NCBI GenBank assembly: GCA_034620365.1 | Contig: JAQGEQ010000380.1 | Location: forward strand, 1,922,001 to 1,986,000 | DNA: 64,000 nucleotides | Direction: 5' to 3' | Source: Pegea sp. RAD2-039 | Lineage: Eukaryota > Chordata > Thaliacea > Salpida > Salpidae | Part shown: positions 41,002 to 52,905 of the stretch, piece after piece | Layout: each line of letters begins with the position of its first letter | Numbering within the stretch: the first letter of the stretch is position 1 | Program-made: the position numbers and the translations under genes | Notes under the pieces: generated by a model | What the model was told of the DNA's origin: nothing | What the model saw: only the letters and a program-made list of their open reading frames with translations | Database searches by the model: none

Positions 41002-43983
41002 AATCAGTAACTAAAGAAGTTTTCAAACATCTTAAACTAAAAATGGTAAAGACTGGATAAAACAACCAGAAAAGAAAATATTTTAAAGAGTTTTTATAAA
41101 AGAACAAAAATCAAAGATAAGAGTTTTTTAGACTAAATTACTTTTTGCCAAAAAACTCTATTTTAAATAGAAATTTTTTTTTTAATTCCTGATAATAATT
41201 ACTTAATTAAAATCAGCAAACAAAATAATTAAAATAAAGGGTTAGGATTAAACTATTATTTCTGGAGAAATTTATAATAAAAAAGTAACAACTTAATTTG
41301 GAAAATCATACATTATTACAAATTAGATTTTATTAAAATTGTATAACTTTTTGAAATATTTAGATAATTATGTTTTGTTATATTATTTCAATGGATATTT
41401 TGTTATGTTATGGTGGTACATTACAAACTTATTATAGTTGAAATAATATTTGTAAATAACATGGAATTATATCACTTTGGTCAAAATCACTAAAATTTTA
41501 TACACTACAAACTAAATTTAAATTTGCATAACAAAGATCTGCAACAAATAAAATATATATTAACAAAATTTTAGAGAAAATAAACTCCAAGAAAACTCTT
41601 TGTTTCAACATTATTCATTCAACAAATTAGTTTTAATCGGATATCATAAAGGCTAAAAATATTTGTAAAAATCAAAAATATACATTCAAAGTTACAGACA
41701 AAACTCAGATATATAAGAAAAACAAAAAGACTTAATTTAACAAAAAGCATAGATAAAATAATAAAAAACATAAGGTATATAAATAAAAAATAAGTATTTG
41801 GACTTATTAACAAATAAAAAGCATCCTAGTACAAGTACCAACGGAAGAAGTATAAAATAGTAAAGCTTAGCCACGTAACAGTGCCAAAGAAAAACACGTT
41901 ATGCTGATCATTTGGGCAAGCACTACACACACAAACTCAAAACGCCTGTTGTCAGCAGTAAAAAGGATTTCAGAAAAATTCAACTATTAAAAACCACAAA
42001 AATTCATAACACAGAGCATGTTTTTTTCAGTGATCACAAATTTCGAAAAATAAATTGTTTTAAATTAAAAATCTATTCAATGATATTAACTTTAAATAAA
42101 ATTTATGACATTTTTTAATATAATCATGATTGCTAGCTTTTTAGACAATTTATAAATCAACAAATAAATAAGGAAATGGTCAAAAAGTTCTGGTTATCAA
42201 AACATTTTAAATGTTTATGTCGCCTTATGTGAAGTTTCAATAAAATTTTCAATAACTAACGAATAAATCGAACAAGACTTGTTTGTGAAAATCATTTTAG
42301 TATATTTGGTAGAACCATTTGCAAAATTATTAAACAGTTTTGCATAACACTTCAAACAAAAAAGGCAGGCAAAGATCCTAAAATATGTTAAATAAAATCT
42401 TTAATTTTCAATCAAATAACCAAAATTTGTAATTACAATTTTTATTGCTTAAGGCTTTTAAATGACATAGACAATAATCAAAGTATCTATTTTAGCAAAT
42501 CGACAAAAATCGCAATTAATGCTTTTTAATTATATAAAACTGACAAAAACCTTCAAAAACATTTGATCAAATTGAAGTTTATTTCATTCTAAAAATCTCT
42601 TAGAAGACCCAAAAACAATTTGTAGTACCTGAAAATAGTTTTTGGTGTTTTATAGCTTAATTCTTCGGGTTTGTTACGTTTTGTTACATGTTGTTGAAAC
42701 AAAAATTATCTTCCTTATTTCCTTCAAAGTAATTCACCAGCGTTAAGTTTTAATGAGACATGCTATGATTAAAAGTATCAGATAATCTTGTAAAGTAAAC
42801 AGAAAAAGGTAATCTGTACGACTGGTTTGAATCTATTGAATAGATGAATTGAAAATATATTTTTCTAGATTACTCAATAGTTGTTAAACTTGGATGCCAA
42901 TTATATTTAATCTTCTTTTCAATTATTATTTTTTAATTATTTTCCATTATAATTATGATATGACATTATAAAAAATCTATTTTAAGCATTTTTATATAAT
43001 TGTTGTTAAAAATAAATTGAACAATTAAAAATTAAATTTATCAATTATATTTAAGAATTTATTAAAGTCCATAAAATAAATACTAGTTCACAATGACCAC
43101 TTTTACTCAGTTGGGTGATACATTTTGCTGTTAAACCTTCTAAAAGATAAGCAACAAAAGAATTGCTTGTTACATACAGCTAAAAATTGCAGTATTTCTT
43201 TAATTAAACATATAAATCTCAAAATATTCAGAAAGTTCTTTTAATTTAATCAAATATCATTTAAATTATTTACTTACTACCAGTAGAGAGTTGTAAATCA
43301 GCTGTAGCAATAACACGGCTGTTTTATTTTAGTTTTATTTTTACTTTAGGCATCCCATCAACAGCAACCTTACATAAAAAACTAAAAGTTTTTTCACCAT
43401 GCAAATAGCTTATCAATTTTCAGCATGAGAAAAAATTCAGCTTTTAAACATATTTTTATAAAATAGCTTATTTATCTCAACTTTTAAGGATTTTTAAATA
43501 TTTTTTTATAGAACTCATTTTGATTTAAAATTACAAAGTTATTTGTATATAATGTAAACATAAATTAGTCTGATATTGATTTATTTGTCAGAGGCAAGCG
43601 AACTATCCCTCAGTTTGGTGACAAGCAATTACTGATTTGGTATTTATAGTTGACTTTGCAATGCATATGTATCTTTCAATGACTTCTTAAAAAACTAAGT
43701 TTTGGTAAGTGAAGATCTATGTTTGAATCTAGACTTCAGGAGACGGGTTGCTAAGAAAATACTTTCATCTTTCGAAGATTAGATTCATAATCAACATCAG
43801 ATCTTGTACTACTTTCAGTGTTAAAAGTAAAATTAAAAATCCTAATTGTAACTAATTATTTAGCATCTTAAGCAGCAATATTTATTCCAATTATTATCTA
43901 ATTGTCAACTTATTGAAAATAAGCTTCAAATGTTGCATCAAAAAAGTCTGCTGAAAGTTTGGACTTTATTGGTATAAAAATAT
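41002..43983. other. AT-rich intergenic DNA upstream of LC3
   Basis: About 3.0 kb. A 68-codon frame at 41912-42118 and a 64-codon frame at 41619-41813 lack motifs or splice context. Around 43270-43370 there are splice-like signals on the minus strand, but no recognisable exon. I call nothing here. Confidence 0.55.
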
Positions 43984-44215
43984 GTCCGTCTCCGTAGTGC
44001 AGCGGTTATCACGCCCTCCAAGCATGAAAATGGTCCCGGGCTTGAGCCCAGGTGGAAAGATATTTGTGACAAGGAGAAGTTCATAAAAAACCAAGGTAGA
44101 AAAGTCCATTTTATGACAACACCACTAGAAGACGCAAAACCCTAAATTTTAAGCCGGAATTGGAGCCTCTTAGGCAGTTTGTCACTGAAATCAGTGCCGT
44201 TCTGGAAATATTAAA
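43984..44215 (+). repeat. tRNA-derived SINE-like element
   Basis: The head CCGTCTCCGTAGTGCAGCGG (43986-44005) looks like the start and A box of a tRNA-Val. A degenerate B box, GGGCTTGAGCC, lies at 44038-44048. The acceptor ends do not pair, so this is not a working tRNA. About 165 bp of unrelated body follows, ending near GGAAATATTAAAGGAAAAA. The same head occurs in weaker form at 54951 and 61950. This is what a tRNA-derived SINE looks like, but target duplications were not clear. Confidence 0.5.
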
Positions 44216-44221
44216 GGAAAA

Positions 44222-47029
44222 AAGTTCTTAGAACTAGCTTTTTAAATCTTAGCCAACTGTAATATTTTTTTCAGCATTTGGAATTAGTAATAGAGGCTCT
44301 GATTTAGTATCACTTCAAAGATTAGGCACTAGTTTTGTAGGATTGAAATTGTGAATAAGCCTTGTAAAATTACTTTTTAACTTTTTTCTTTAAGTACAAC
44401 TAACAATTAAATCAAACTAATGACCTTTTAAGCATATAAACTAAAATAGATTATTAAAAGCTTACTAAAACATTCAAGAGAGCACCTCTGAGCTAAATAA
44501 AGATTTCTGAAGTCTTATGACTTATTTATTCAAGTAAAATGGTAAATATTTAATTAGTAGAATAAATTTTCCTTGAGTCATATTAAACTTCAAGAAACAT
44601 TAGATTAATAAACATTAAGATTACATTTTTCAAACAAACTTTTCTTAAAAACATATTTCTTGTAACAAACAATTCTTGAACAAATATAGTTGATATAAAC
44701 GGAAAAAGAATTTAGTATTCAAAAATATGAGTTAACTAGCTGAAACTTCTTGAAGAAAAAACTTTAAAGTAGCAAGTTCATTTATTGTACGCTGTAGGCC
44801 ACAATAGCTTTTCAGCTTCACACCGAATATGAGTTTCCGTTTTTAAACTACTTAAAACAATAATATTTATTGAGATCTTTACATAGATACAATTGCTTAG
44901 TTATCTGTAAAATAATATTCAACAATCATTAAAATTTTTATATTAAAGGTTTGCATTACAAAATGTTTTAAAATCTACCTTTCTTTAATGTTACTCATTT
45001 TTTAATGTGGAACATAAATAATTGAGCAACAACAAACCTTGCTTATTATTACTTTCATCATAAAAATCGCGCATCAGTTTATTAATAAGCGGTTGGCCGT
45101 ACTCTTCAACTAATTCATCGTATATTTTTTCGATATGATTTTTACTTATTACATCTTTAGTTATCTAAAACGTTGTATCATTAAATTGTATTCAATCAAA
45201 TATAATTCAATTTAGTTTCTTGTTTATCTTATTTACATCTGAAAATTTATCTTCAGAGATTTCGTCTCCTTTAGTTGAAGTAGTATATGTATTATCTCTG
45301 AAGTAAAAATAGCAATTTGTGAATATCATAAAAGTATACCTCCAAAATTTGCACTTAAAAAAGTTATTATAAAATAAAGTTCTTTGTACAGAATAAAAAC
45401 TTTAATTAGACAGCTTAAAATTCATAAGTTAAAGTTTTATTACAAGAACCTAAAATGGTTGATATGATTTCAACAGACTCTTAAAAGCTCATAATTTAGA
45501 AGTTACTGGATTTGTATTGATTTCAAGAAATTATTTACTTGATGTTGTAATCTTTTGCAATAATTTTACAATGGCTCAATTCCTATAAATCATATAAGTT
45601 ATAATTTAAACTGATATTTTAAAGGCTGCATAATAGTTTAAATACCAGCAAAGTTAAGCTTTAAATTATTTAATAATAAATTTTAGGCTGTTAATAAACT
45701 TTAAGCTGTTTATAAAAAAAGTCAAATAAATCTTCTAACCTGATATTCCTACAAGATTGTGAAGAAGCAATGAGAGATAGCAACAAAAAACTGATCACTA
45801 ATTGTAAGTTCATTTTGCTGTTAATCAAATAAAAAAAATTATTTAATCTCCAAAATAATGTCCTAAGCTAGAAGATGAATTATTAAAAATGTACTATATT
45901 ATGCATATAAATAATATAAATAAATATAATATAAAAAGATACATTAATTAAACAGTAATTGTAAAATGAGCTAAATTGTTTCTTGAGAAAGCGTTTGAGG
46001 TACGAACTTATTATGAGAGGTGTCAACACTTTTTTTAAAATGAAGCTATTTATAACTTGATAAAGTAAAAAAATATAAGAAAAAGAATTTTTTTATTAGT
46101 TATTAATTGCTGTTCCTTCATATTACATGAATTTATTCAAACAACTTTTTAATTGATAATTATTTAAAGCTTAAATTGTTAGAATATGAAGTAATATTTG
46201 TATAAGCCTTCTAGCTATTCTACTAGAAGCCTTTAAGGAGCTTTCAAACTAAGAAAAATTTTCTGGCCTCCTTAATTGCATTTACTGTCATCTACTACTT
46301 TTTGGAAGAGATATATATACTATCTATTGGAGTTGAACTACTTTTTAGAGCTTAAATATAACTTTCTAAAGAGCTTTACTGTGTCATAAATTATGTACAA
46401 CACAAATGGTAACTAAACAATAAACAATACTTTATGCAATTACAAAATACTCTGCAAAAAAAGCTAATAATTTCCATTTGAATTTCTTCGAAAGCTGCTA
46501 CCGATTCGGTTCGATAAATTCGTGTGCTCTAGCACCAAAATTATCCTAAATGTTGATAGAAAGCATTCAGAGATTGACTTGGTTTTTGATTTTGCAAACC
46601 TTAAGGAACCTTAAAAAATTTTATTTGGTTTTTCAATATTTGATTTAGATTAAAATAGACAAAATACTAAAATCATTAAGAAATCTTATAAAAGACTTTC
46701 AAGATCGTTAAAGTTTTAATTCTTTAAGCTCTAATAATCAACCAACAATTGAAGAAACATTGGCTGTTTAATAGAGTTTTATTCTTTTATAAATGAATAA
46801 TCGTTTCATTCAGAGGATTATTGTGCAACACACAATCTTCAGTTAAAGTACTTGCAACACAATATCAGTAATTGCAAAATAAGCTTAATGGTTTCTCAAG
46901 AATCTTTCTGTTAGTTAGAATTTAATGCTAATTATTCTGTCAGAAAGTCGATCTTTATTATTTCAATATTGTAGTATGTAGTATAACAGTAAAGTATTTT
47001 ACTGATGACATAAGTTTGTGAAACGTCAT
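44222..47029. repeat. Duplicated unit, copy A (carries secreted-protein gene)
   Basis: Matches 50299-52905 along its length in the same orientation, over 90% identical by eye in most stretches. Both copies begin GTTCTTAGAACT. Copy A has more DNA near 44610-44690 and in gene intron 1 (about 45345-45530). The right border runs into the left end of an LTR-element fossil. Confidence 0.85.
44991..45813 (-). CDS. Small secreted protein, copy A, unknown family
   Basis: I do not recognise the family. Exon 1 (45740-45813) encodes Met, a short polar start and a hydrophobic run ending SLIASSQS, a clear signal peptide with likely cleavage before Cys21. Exon 2 is 45237-45297 and exon 3 is 45038-45164, in phase (AG|A, then phase 0). 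The mature part is acidic and helix-prone, with SEDKFSDITKDVIS, IEKIYDELVEEYGQP and LINKLMRDFYDESNN. The 3' end is uncertain. Exon 3 may read straight on to a stop at 44991, or splice at 45037 (gtttgt) to a short terminal exon near 44790-44815 (AEKLLWPTAYNK). It has a paralogue at 51008-51644. The gene structure is inferred without transcript data. Confidence 0.6.
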
Positions 47030-50000
47030 TCTTTTATAAACCGTTGTCATTCGTTAATTGGTTTTGTGGTAGATAGCGCGTATAGTCAATATATTTATCG
47101 TTTTTTTTATTCGCCTTATTAATTTGAATAAAGATCTATATAAGGAGTTATATTAATACAATTTATTCAAATAATTGTAATCTATTTTTAATGAGAATTG
47201 TCGTTAGTTATTTTGATTTCATTGAAACTTAGTGTAGTTAAAGCTTTGCAACGGTTAAGATAGTTTCTTTTCAATTGAATACGTGTACTAGTGCTCCAGG
47301 AGCTCTCAGACTTATGTAGATGTTGTAGTAACGTTGAAACGGTTGTATGTAAAGAAACTAAATGAAATTTTGATGCTTCATTTACTACTAAGGGAGAAGT
47401 AGAAACCAAGTCAATATCTAGAAAATTTTTGATGAATTTCGATACGTCCAGACAAGGACTGTGATTCTAAGAATATCACGGCAGCTCAATGCTAAGATGA
47501 CATAATCAGGGATTCATTTATAGGCGGACTAGCGTTATCAGATATAAAGCAAAGGCTGTTAGACCTATAAATGGTGGACGCCTTTAATCAAGAGGTGGCA
47601 CCGGAGGATACCCGGCGGAACAACGAATACTTCGGGGCTGGTAGATCGATTGAAGCTGCAGAAGAAGCGATGAATTCAGTAGAATTCCAGGAGGAGGACC
47701 AAGCGGAACCAACAAAAGCAGCCATGAAAAGAATTTTGTTTAAATTTGGAGGTAGCAAACTTCATGATTTTAAAAGATACCGAGCTGCTTAAGGTATCTG
47801 TTTCAAATGTGGGGAGAAGGGACACTATAGTCGAGCCTGTCATCTTCAGAAGCGGACTGAATTCCCAGCAACATTAGACAAAGAAGGGAGAGAGCCGCAA
47901 TGACTAGCCAAAGGCATGAAGTACTAGAGCTTACTCGATTTTCCAGCCAATTGAACCATGTGATGGTGAATGTCTCTATTGCTGGCAAAGTATTAAAGGC
48001 TTTTGTTGATACCAGATCATTTGTAAGCGGAAAGGTTACTCGAAAGTTTCAAAGAGCTGGAAATAAATTTAAAGTAGATGTGGCTCAGTCATCTAAGATT
48101 TGCAGAATAAACAACTTTTGCAAAGTTCCAATTGTTAAAGAAACAGTAGAGAAATATAAAGATGTTTCTGTCATGAAGGGCCTCGATGTAGAGATGTTGC
48201 TGGGATGAAATTCCTTAAGACTCATAAGAAGGCTGTGTTTGAGTTAGAAGGTCCAAAAGAGGATTTAGTGGCGCACACTAAAAGTGTAGAGGAAAAAACA
48301 CGAAAGTGTTTTCTCAAGTGTTTTAGATGTGGGAGGACATTGTAGTCATTCGTGTGATGTTGAAATCGGGTCATCTAAGAAGCAACTGCCTAAGAAAAGA
48401 AATAAAAGAAGAGCTGCGATGGTGGCCAAGACCAGAAATGAGTATGTGTATGCTACTCAGCTTTAGGAAAGAGCATCTGGACGCTGTGGTTGTTATGAGA
48501 TATAAAAGCTAGAATTAGAAAGCAGAAGAAGAGATACTACTTCACGGACCAAACAACAAACAATACTCTTTACTGGATCTAATCAGGGATCAATAAAGAG
48601 GCCTAAACTTTCTTGCTGCGAAGAAGAGCAGGACGGAAGTAATCACAAATGGTGACAGGAAAGATATAAACGTTTTCCCAAAAGATAATCGTGAATTCCG
48701 TAGAATTTGTTACAACCACGGCGGAAGAGAAGATGTTGGAAGCGGGACAACAAACTTTGTAGTGCTAGAACTTTCTTTGTATCCTTTTGCATTGTTGCAT
48801 TTCGCGTTGTTCTTTTATAAAGTATGCAGGTTTTTTGTAGAACAACTCCGTACCACCCATAGTTCTTAAGTACATTGGAGACACAGAAACGACAATAAAC
48901 GAACCACAGTATATAAAGTAAAAGAGCCTTGTTTCCGGGGTTACTGGGTGGAAAGGGATCAAATGAGTCCTGATCTGGAGCGTTTGGAGCTTCTGATGGA
49001 TCTTCAGTCCCTTGCAAATCCAAGTCGTTGTAGAGAGCGCAGAGACTTTCTTGGCCTATGAAGATAGGCTTGTTAAGTTTTGGATAAGGTCCACTAATTC
49101 TCTATAAGAGGAGAGATCGGAGGTAAGTTTGATATGAAATGGGAACCATGATGGAAATATGAAATCGGTTACTAAGATTCGAAATAAATATCTAGAACTC
49201 TGCTAGATATAAGACCTATTGAAAGAAATATTGTTTAAGTTAAAATGGAAACACATTTGTTCAATCGTTCCACTATAGGATTTAATAGAGAAACTATGTA
49301 TAGGATGTTGGCAGTCGGGAGTTTATTTGGAAGGCCCGAAAGTTGGAAGACTTAAAGACTATCACAAAACACATATTTGATCTTCTTTATTAAGCTTTGG
49401 GTAAGAGATAGATTTGACGAAGCAAGAAGAAAACTTCATACTATCACTTAGGAAGACGAGATATTAAAAGTTCCTGTCTTCTATCCAATAAACATCACGA
49501 TGAAAGTGTGAAAAAGATTTTACTGCTGGAGGCTAACCTCATGTACGCGCGAATCTGCTATCCCGATGGCTGTGAATCAAGCGTTTTTTGAGGGATCAAG
49601 TCAAGACAGCCAAATAACGATGAACATTACTTTGATGCTCATTCAGGGCGGTGTAATAAAGAGGATAGTCCTTGATGAGTTTCACTAAGTGGTCTGAGGG
49701 AAAATCCCGATGACAGCATTATGACGAGAGAAAAAAATGAAGAGAAGGACGAATCTAGGGTGCAGGTCTCCAATGACGACGAGTTTTAAGGGTTTCGGAT
49801 ACCAGGAGTGGTGACATCATTATCGTTGATGGCAACAACGTGCGATCTTTGCTATTTAGCTTAATTATTTGGTTGGGGAGAAAGTGGTACAACATTAAAG
49901 TATTTTGCCGTTGGCGTAAATATCTTAAGCGTAATTCTCGTATAGACAGTTGTACATCGGTAATAGGCTTGTGGTAGATAGCGTTTATCTTTAATATTGT

Positions 50001-50055
50001 TGTTAGTCGCCTTATTAATTTGAATAAAACTGGATATAACAAGTTATAATTATTA
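47030..50055 (+). mobile_element. Ty3/gypsy-like LTR retroelement fossil 1
   Basis: Fossil of a gypsy-type LTR element. Related end segments, the remains of LTRs, lie near 47030-47160 and 49930-50055; both carry GTGGTAGATAGCG and CGCCTTATTAATTTGAATAAA. In between are gag-like sequence with a CCHC zinc knuckle (47795-47840) and an aspartic-protease-like region (about 47930-48060). The later part is poorly preserved. It is broken, with many breaks. The zinc-knuckle region is close to fossil 2, so the copies are of moderate rather than great age. Confidence 0.7.
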
Positions 50056-50298
50056 CACTTCCTGAAATTTCTTTATCAGATATAGTACTTTTCATTTAAT
50101 CTGAAAATTAAAACTAGCAATTTTGAGTTGTAACTTGATTTACTTTTTTAAGGTTTAAAAATTGGTTCATTTTTGTAGATAATTGTTTTCAAGTTAGAAA
50201 TATTTTTTGTTTCAAAATATCTTAAATCATTTTTTAATTAAACTCAAATAGATTTTAAGCATTTAGACCTTGTTTCAAATTACATATTAAAGGATAAA

Positions 50299-52905
50299 GT
50301 TCTTAGAACTGGCTTTCTAAATCTTAGCCAACTGTAATAATTATTTCAGCATTTGGAATTTGTAATAGAGTAAGGCTCTGATTTAGTATCACTTCAAGGT
50401 TAAGCAGTAATTTTGTAGTTTTGAAATTGTGAATTCATCGTGTAAAAATTACTTTTTAACTTTATTTTAAAAGTACAACAAACAACTGAATCAAGCTGAT
50501 GACCTTTTAAGCATATAAACTAAAATAGATTGTTAAAAGCTTACTAAAACATGCAAAAAAGCACCTCTGAGCTAAATAAAGATTTTTGAAGTTTTATGAC
50601 TTATTTATTCAAGTAAAATGCTAAATATTTAAATAGTAGAATAAATTTTCTTTAAGTCATATTAAAATTCAAGAAACATTAGATTATTAAATATTGTACA
50701 AATATAGTTGAGATAAATGGAAAGAGAATTTAGTATTCAAAAATATGAGTAACTAGCTGAAACTTCTTGAAGAAAAAACTTTAAAGTAGCAAGTTCATTT
50801 ATTGTACGCTGTAGGCATCAATAGCTTTTCAGCTTCACACCGAATATGAGTTTCCGTTTTTAAACTACTTAAAACAATAATATTTACTGAGATCTTTACA
50901 TAGATACAATTGCTTAGTTATCTGTAAAATAATATTCAACAATCATTAAAATTTTTATATTAAAGGTTTGTTTTACAAAATGTTTTAAAATGTACCTTTC
51001 TTTAATGTTACTCATTTTTTAATGTGGAACATAAATAATTAAACCACAACAAACCCATTTTATTATTACTTTCATCATAAAAATCGCGCATTAGTTTATT
51101 AATAAGCGGTTGGCCGTACTCTTCAACTAATTCATCGTATATTTTTTCGATATGATTTTCACTTATTACATCTTTAGTTATCTAAAACGTTGTATCAGTA
51201 AATTGTATTCAATCAAATATAATTCAATTTAGTTTCTTGTTTACCTTATTTACATCTGAAAATTTATCTTCAGAGATTTCGTCTCCTTTAGGTACATTAC
51301 TATTTGCACTAATTCTAAAATAAAAATAGCAATTTGTGAATATCATAAAAGTATACTAAAAATATAATTTTTAGCAATAATTTTACAATGGCTCAATTCT
51401 TATAAATCATGAAAGTTATAATTTAAACTTATATCTTAAAGAATGCATAATAGTTTAAATACCAGCAAAGATAAGCTTTAAATTAATGAATAATAAATTA
51501 ATTAGAAGATTATTTTCAAGAGAGCCAGGCTTTAAGCTGTTTATAAAAAAAGTTAAATAAATCTTCTAACCTTACTCTTCTACAAGATTGTGAAGACGCA
51601 ATGAGAGATAGCAACAAAAAACTGATCACTAATTGTAAGTTCATTTTGCTGTTAATCAAATAAAAAATTATTTAATCTCCAAAATAATGTCCTAAGCTAG
51701 AAGATGAATTAATAAAAATGTACTATACTATGCATATAAATAATATAAATAAATATAATATAAAAAGACACATTAATTAAATGAGTAATTGTAAAATGAG
51801 CTAAATTGTTTCTTGAGAAAGCGTTTGAGGTACGAACTTATTATGAGAGGTGTCAACACTTTTTTTAAAATGAAGCTATTTATAACTTGGTAAAGTAAAA
51901 AAATATAAGAAAAAAAACAAATTTTAATTAGTTATTAATTGCTGTTCCTTCATATTACATGAATTTATTCAAACAACTTTTTAATTGATAATTATTTAAA
52001 GCTTAAATTGTTAGAATATGAAGTAATATTTGTATAAGCCTTCTAGCTATTCTACTAGAAGCCTTTAAGGAGCTTTCAAACTAAGAAAAATTTTCTGGCC
52101 TCCTTAATTGCATTTACTGTCATCTACTACTTTTTGGAAGAGATATATATACTATCTATTGGAGTTGAACTACTTTTTAGAGCTTAAATATAACTTTCTA
52201 AAGAGCTTTACTGTGTCATAAATTATGTACAACACAAATGGTAACTAAACAATAAACAATACTTTATGCAATTACAAAATACTCTGCAATAAAAGCTAAT
52301 AATTTCCATTTGAATTGCTTCGAAAGCTGCTACCGATTCGGTTCGATAAATTCGTGTGCTCTAGCACCAAAATTATCCTAAAAGTTGATAGAAAGCATTC
52401 AGAGATTGACTTGGTTTTTGATTTTGCAAACCTTAAGGAACCTTAAAAAATTTTATTTGGTTTTTCAATATTTGATTTAGATTAAAATAGACAAAATACT
52501 AAAATCATTAAGAAATCTTATAAAAGACTTTCAAGATCGTTAAAGTTTTAATTCTTTAAGTTCTAATAATCAACCAACAATTGAAGAAACATTGGCTGTT
52601 TAATAGAGTTTTATTCTTTTATAAATGAATAATCGTTTCAGTCAGAGGATTATTGTGCAACACACAATCTTCAGTTAAAGTACTTGCAACACAATATCAG
52701 TAATTGCAAAATAAGCTTAATGGTTTCTCAAGAATCTTTCTGTTAGTTAGAATTTAATGCTAATTATTCTGTCAGAAAGTCGATCTTCATTATTTCAATA
52801 TTGTAGTATGTAGTATGACAGTAAAGTATTTTGCTGATGACATAAGTTTGTTAAACGTCATTCTCTTACAAACCGTTATCATTCGGTAATTAGCTTCGTG
52901 GTAGA
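50299..52905. repeat. Duplicated unit, copy B (carries secreted-protein gene)
   Basis: Second copy of 44222-47029, about 6.1 kb further along at its left end. It lacks some DNA present in copy A in the flank and in intron 1. The right border joins retroelement fossil 2 near 52905, after GTGGTAGATA. Confidence 0.85.
51008..51644 (-). CDS. Small secreted protein, copy B, unknown family
   Basis: Paralogue of the gene at 44991-45813 with the same structure: exon 1 51571-51644, exon 2 51254-51314, exon 3 51055-51181, phases conserved. The signal peptide is identical at the protein level. The mature N-terminus is CRRVR then ISANSNVP, where copy A has CRNIR then DNTYTTST. From KGDEISEDKFSD onward it is almost unchanged (SEN for SKN). 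The end is again ambiguous: read-through to a stop at 51008, or splicing at 51054. Both reading frames are intact, which argues that both copies are or were recently functional. Confidence 0.6.

Noticed and set aside
41912-42118. 68-codon Lys-rich frame
   Set aside because: Low-complexity, no family resemblance and no conserved neighbour support.
43260-43400. Possible minus-strand exon (splice-like borders, VAVDGMPKVKI)
   Set aside because: Frame stops quickly and no partner exons were found.
43986-44060. Functional tRNA-Val gene
   Set aside because: Acceptor-stem ends do not pair, the anticodon arm is not well formed and the B box is degenerate. Better explained as a SINE head.
48643-49023. 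126-codon minus-strand frame
   Set aside because: It lies antisense inside retroelement fossil 1, with no motif or splice context; a chance frame.
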